Shown in pieces: positions 6,344 through 6,960 of a stretch of 6,960 nucleotides of DNA. How positions within the stretch are numbered: the stretch's first letter is position 1; every line of letters begins with the position of its first letter. The notes under the pieces were generated by a model. That model did not search any database. It was not told where the DNA came from and was given only the letters and a program-made list of their open reading frames with translations. Origin of the DNA: Chromatiales bacterium (lineage in GTDB: Bacteria > Pseudomonadota > Gammaproteobacteria > Steroidobacterales > GCA-2729495); the NCBI GenBank assembly GCA_030614035.1, contig JAUWKW010000076.1, positions 1 through 6,960 on the forward strand, written 5' to 3'. Made by a program: the position numbers and the translations under genes.

Positions 6344-6358
6344 CTGCCGGTCCGGCAG
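6344..6358. repeat. Perfect 15-bp palindrome upstream of pilG
   Basis: CTGCCGG (6344-6350) and CCGGCAG (6352-6358) are exact reverse complements around a single T. It lies about 17 bases downstream of the predicted pilG transcription start. It could be an operator for a dimeric regulator, or form an RNA hairpin (five-pair stem, five-base loop) in the leader. Confidence 0.5.
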
Positions 6359-6526
6359 GCCGATTGAACGTTTTGGTCGCGGTATACGGGTTTTCTCAGC
6401 AGCGGTCCTTGAGCAATATACAGGGGTCAATCAAGCTTTGTTCCGGCAACGAGTGCGCTCCAGCCAGCCCGGTTCCTTGGATGCATAGATTACATTATGT
6501 TAAAAGAGGGAAATCCCGCTCCAGTC

Positions 6527-6532
6527 AGGGAG
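6527..6532 (+). promoter_or_regulatory. pilG: Ribosome binding site that fixes the pilG start
   Basis: AGGGAG lies six bases before GTG at 6539. The upstream in-frame ATG (6497) has no such site, so GTG is the better start. Confidence 0.75.
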
Positions 6533-6538
6533 ACGCAT

Positions 6539-6934
6539 GTGGCTGATGAGGCGGCTTCAAACCTTCAGGGACTGAAAATCCTGATTATCGATGATAGTAA
6601 GACCATACGTCGTACGGCTGAGACGCTGTTGTCGAAGGAGGGATGCACGGTCTTCACGGCAGTGGACGGCTTCGACGCCCTTTCAAAAATCGCTGATCAT
6701 CGCCCGGACGTCATCTTTGTAGACATCATGATGCCACGTCTTGACGGCTATCAGACCTGTTCGTTAATCAAGCACAACAGCAACTTTAAAAACACGCCGG
6801 TCATTATGCTCTCACGTAAGGATGGCCTGTTCGATCGGGCGCGCGGACGAATTGTGGGTGCCGAGCAATTTTTGACGAAGCCGTTTACCAAAGACGAGCT
6901 TCTGGGGGCGATTACGCGGCAGGTTTCCGGCTAG
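6539..6934 (+). CDS. pilG: Twitching motility response regulator PilG (CheY-like)
   Basis: Single-domain receiver protein, 131 residues from GTG at 6539 (145 from ATG 6497). In P. aeruginosa PilG takes phosphate from the ChpA kinase in the Chp chemosensory system and promotes pilus extension, twitching and cAMP signalling. Very close to that protein: IDDSKTIRRTAETLL (17-31) with acidic pair Asp18/Asp19, DGFDALSKIAD (43-53), FVDIMMPRLDGYQTC (60-74) with phosphoacceptor Asp62, switch Ser92 in MLSRKDGLFD, and Lys114 in FLTKPF. All receiver active-site residues are present. The start is chosen on the AGGGAG six bases upstream and on the short N-terminus usual in the family. It is the first gene of a rightward run expected to continue into pilH and the rest of the Chp cluster. 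Confidence 0.95.
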   Translation: MADEAASNLQGLKILIIDDSKTIRRTAETLLSKEGCTVFTAVDGFDALSKIADHRPDVIFVDIMMPRLDGYQTCSLIKHNSNFKNTPVIMLSRKDGLFDRARGRIVGAEQFLTKPFTKDELLGAITRQVSG

Positions 6935-6953
6935 ACCAAGAGGAGTGCGCAGA

Positions 6954-6960
6954 TTGGCCC
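6954..6960 (+). CDS. pilH: Probable start of pilH (cut off by window end)
   Basis: A strong ribosome site AGGAG (6941-6945) follows the pilG stop, and eight bases later is TTG GCC C, which would read Met-Ala followed by a codon starting with C. P. aeruginosa PilH follows PilG and begins Met-Ala-Arg, consistent with this. Only seven bases are visible, so identity rests on synteny and the ribosome site. An ATT start one base earlier is the alternative. Confidence 0.4.

Larger units (their letters stand above)
6220..6538. other. Divergent intergenic region between gshB and pilG
   Basis: 319 bases between the gshB start (leftward) and the preferred pilG start (rightward). It holds a candidate pilG promoter (6292-6320), a perfect palindrome (6344-6358), a small hairpin TCGGC-CTCA-GCCGA (6300-6313) overlapping that promoter, and leftward a TATGAT (6275-6270) that could be a gshB -10 with a poor -35. 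I see no RNA gene. A GTG-started open frame here (6328-6546) is not supported as a gene. Confidence 0.6.

Noticed and set aside
6497..6538. N-terminal extension of PilG from ATG 6497 (14 extra residues)
   Set aside because: No ribosome site at the ATG, while GTG 6539 has AGGGAG at ideal spacing and gives the usual family length.
6328..6546. 72-codon GTG-started open frame between gshB and pilG, overlapping the pilG start
   Set aside because: No recognisable domain, no evident ribosome site, low-complexity composition, and it covers the promoter/leader region; most likely chance.
1..6960. Mobile element, prophage, toxin-antitoxin, CRISPR or defence island
   Set aside because: All substantial frames are housekeeping or pilus genes in conserved order; no transposase, integrase, direct-repeat array or tRNA is visible.

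Overview
The window is an ordinary-looking chromosomal stretch of a gammaproteobacterium. The evidence is the gene order: pilU, then a leftward block gshB-tonB-yqgE-ruvX-pyrB, then pilG reading rightward. This is essentially the arrangement I recall from Pseudomonas aeruginosa (pilT/pilU ... pyrB-pyrR-ruvX-algH-tonB3-gshB / pilG-pilH). Protein identities to that group look high by eye, above all for PilG, YqgE, PilU and GshB. Base composition appears moderate (roughly mid-50s % GC by eye, not computed). I cannot name the genus. The absence of pyrR and pyrC and the presence of a PyrK-type gene show it is not a typical Pseudomonas.

Layout. Positions 1-972 (+) hold the 3' part of pilU, a type IV pilus retraction ATPase. 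Positions 973-1071 are a convergent spacer with two hairpins. Positions 1072-5084 (-) are a compact run read right to left: tonB-like gene, yqgE/algH, ruvX/yqgF, pyrB and a pyrK-like iron-sulfur flavoprotein gene. Positions 5085-5250 separate this run from gshB (5251-6219, -); the spacer carries a possible gshB terminator and a TATAAT hexamer upstream of tonB. Positions 6220-6538 are a divergent intergenic region with a plausible promoter toward pilG and a perfect 15-bp palindrome. Positions 6539-6934 (+) are pilG, and the last seven bases probably begin pilH with a TTG codon.

How the genes work together. pilU, pilG/pilH and (by analogy with P. aeruginosa TonB3) the tonB-like gene all concern type IV pilus retraction, its Chp chemosensory control, or twitching. 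gshB makes glutathione, ruvX acts on RNA/DNA (16S rRNA maturation or Holliday junctions), yqgE is a conserved protein of unclear role, and pyrB plus the pyrK-like gene point to pyrimidine synthesis. They share a locus by long-conserved synteny rather than as one pathway.

The most notable points are: (1) a PyrK-type electron-transfer subunit fused by a 4-base overlap to pyrB, in a lineage whose dihydroorotate dehydrogenase is normally the quinone-linked class 2 enzyme without PyrK, and with no class 1B pyrD beside it; (2) unusual residues next to the PyrB active site; (3) four consecutive genes (tonB, yqgE, ruvX, pyrB) lying in the same reading frame, separated only by single stop codons. I found no mobile element, CRISPR array, tRNA, rRNA or convincing new defence-type system.
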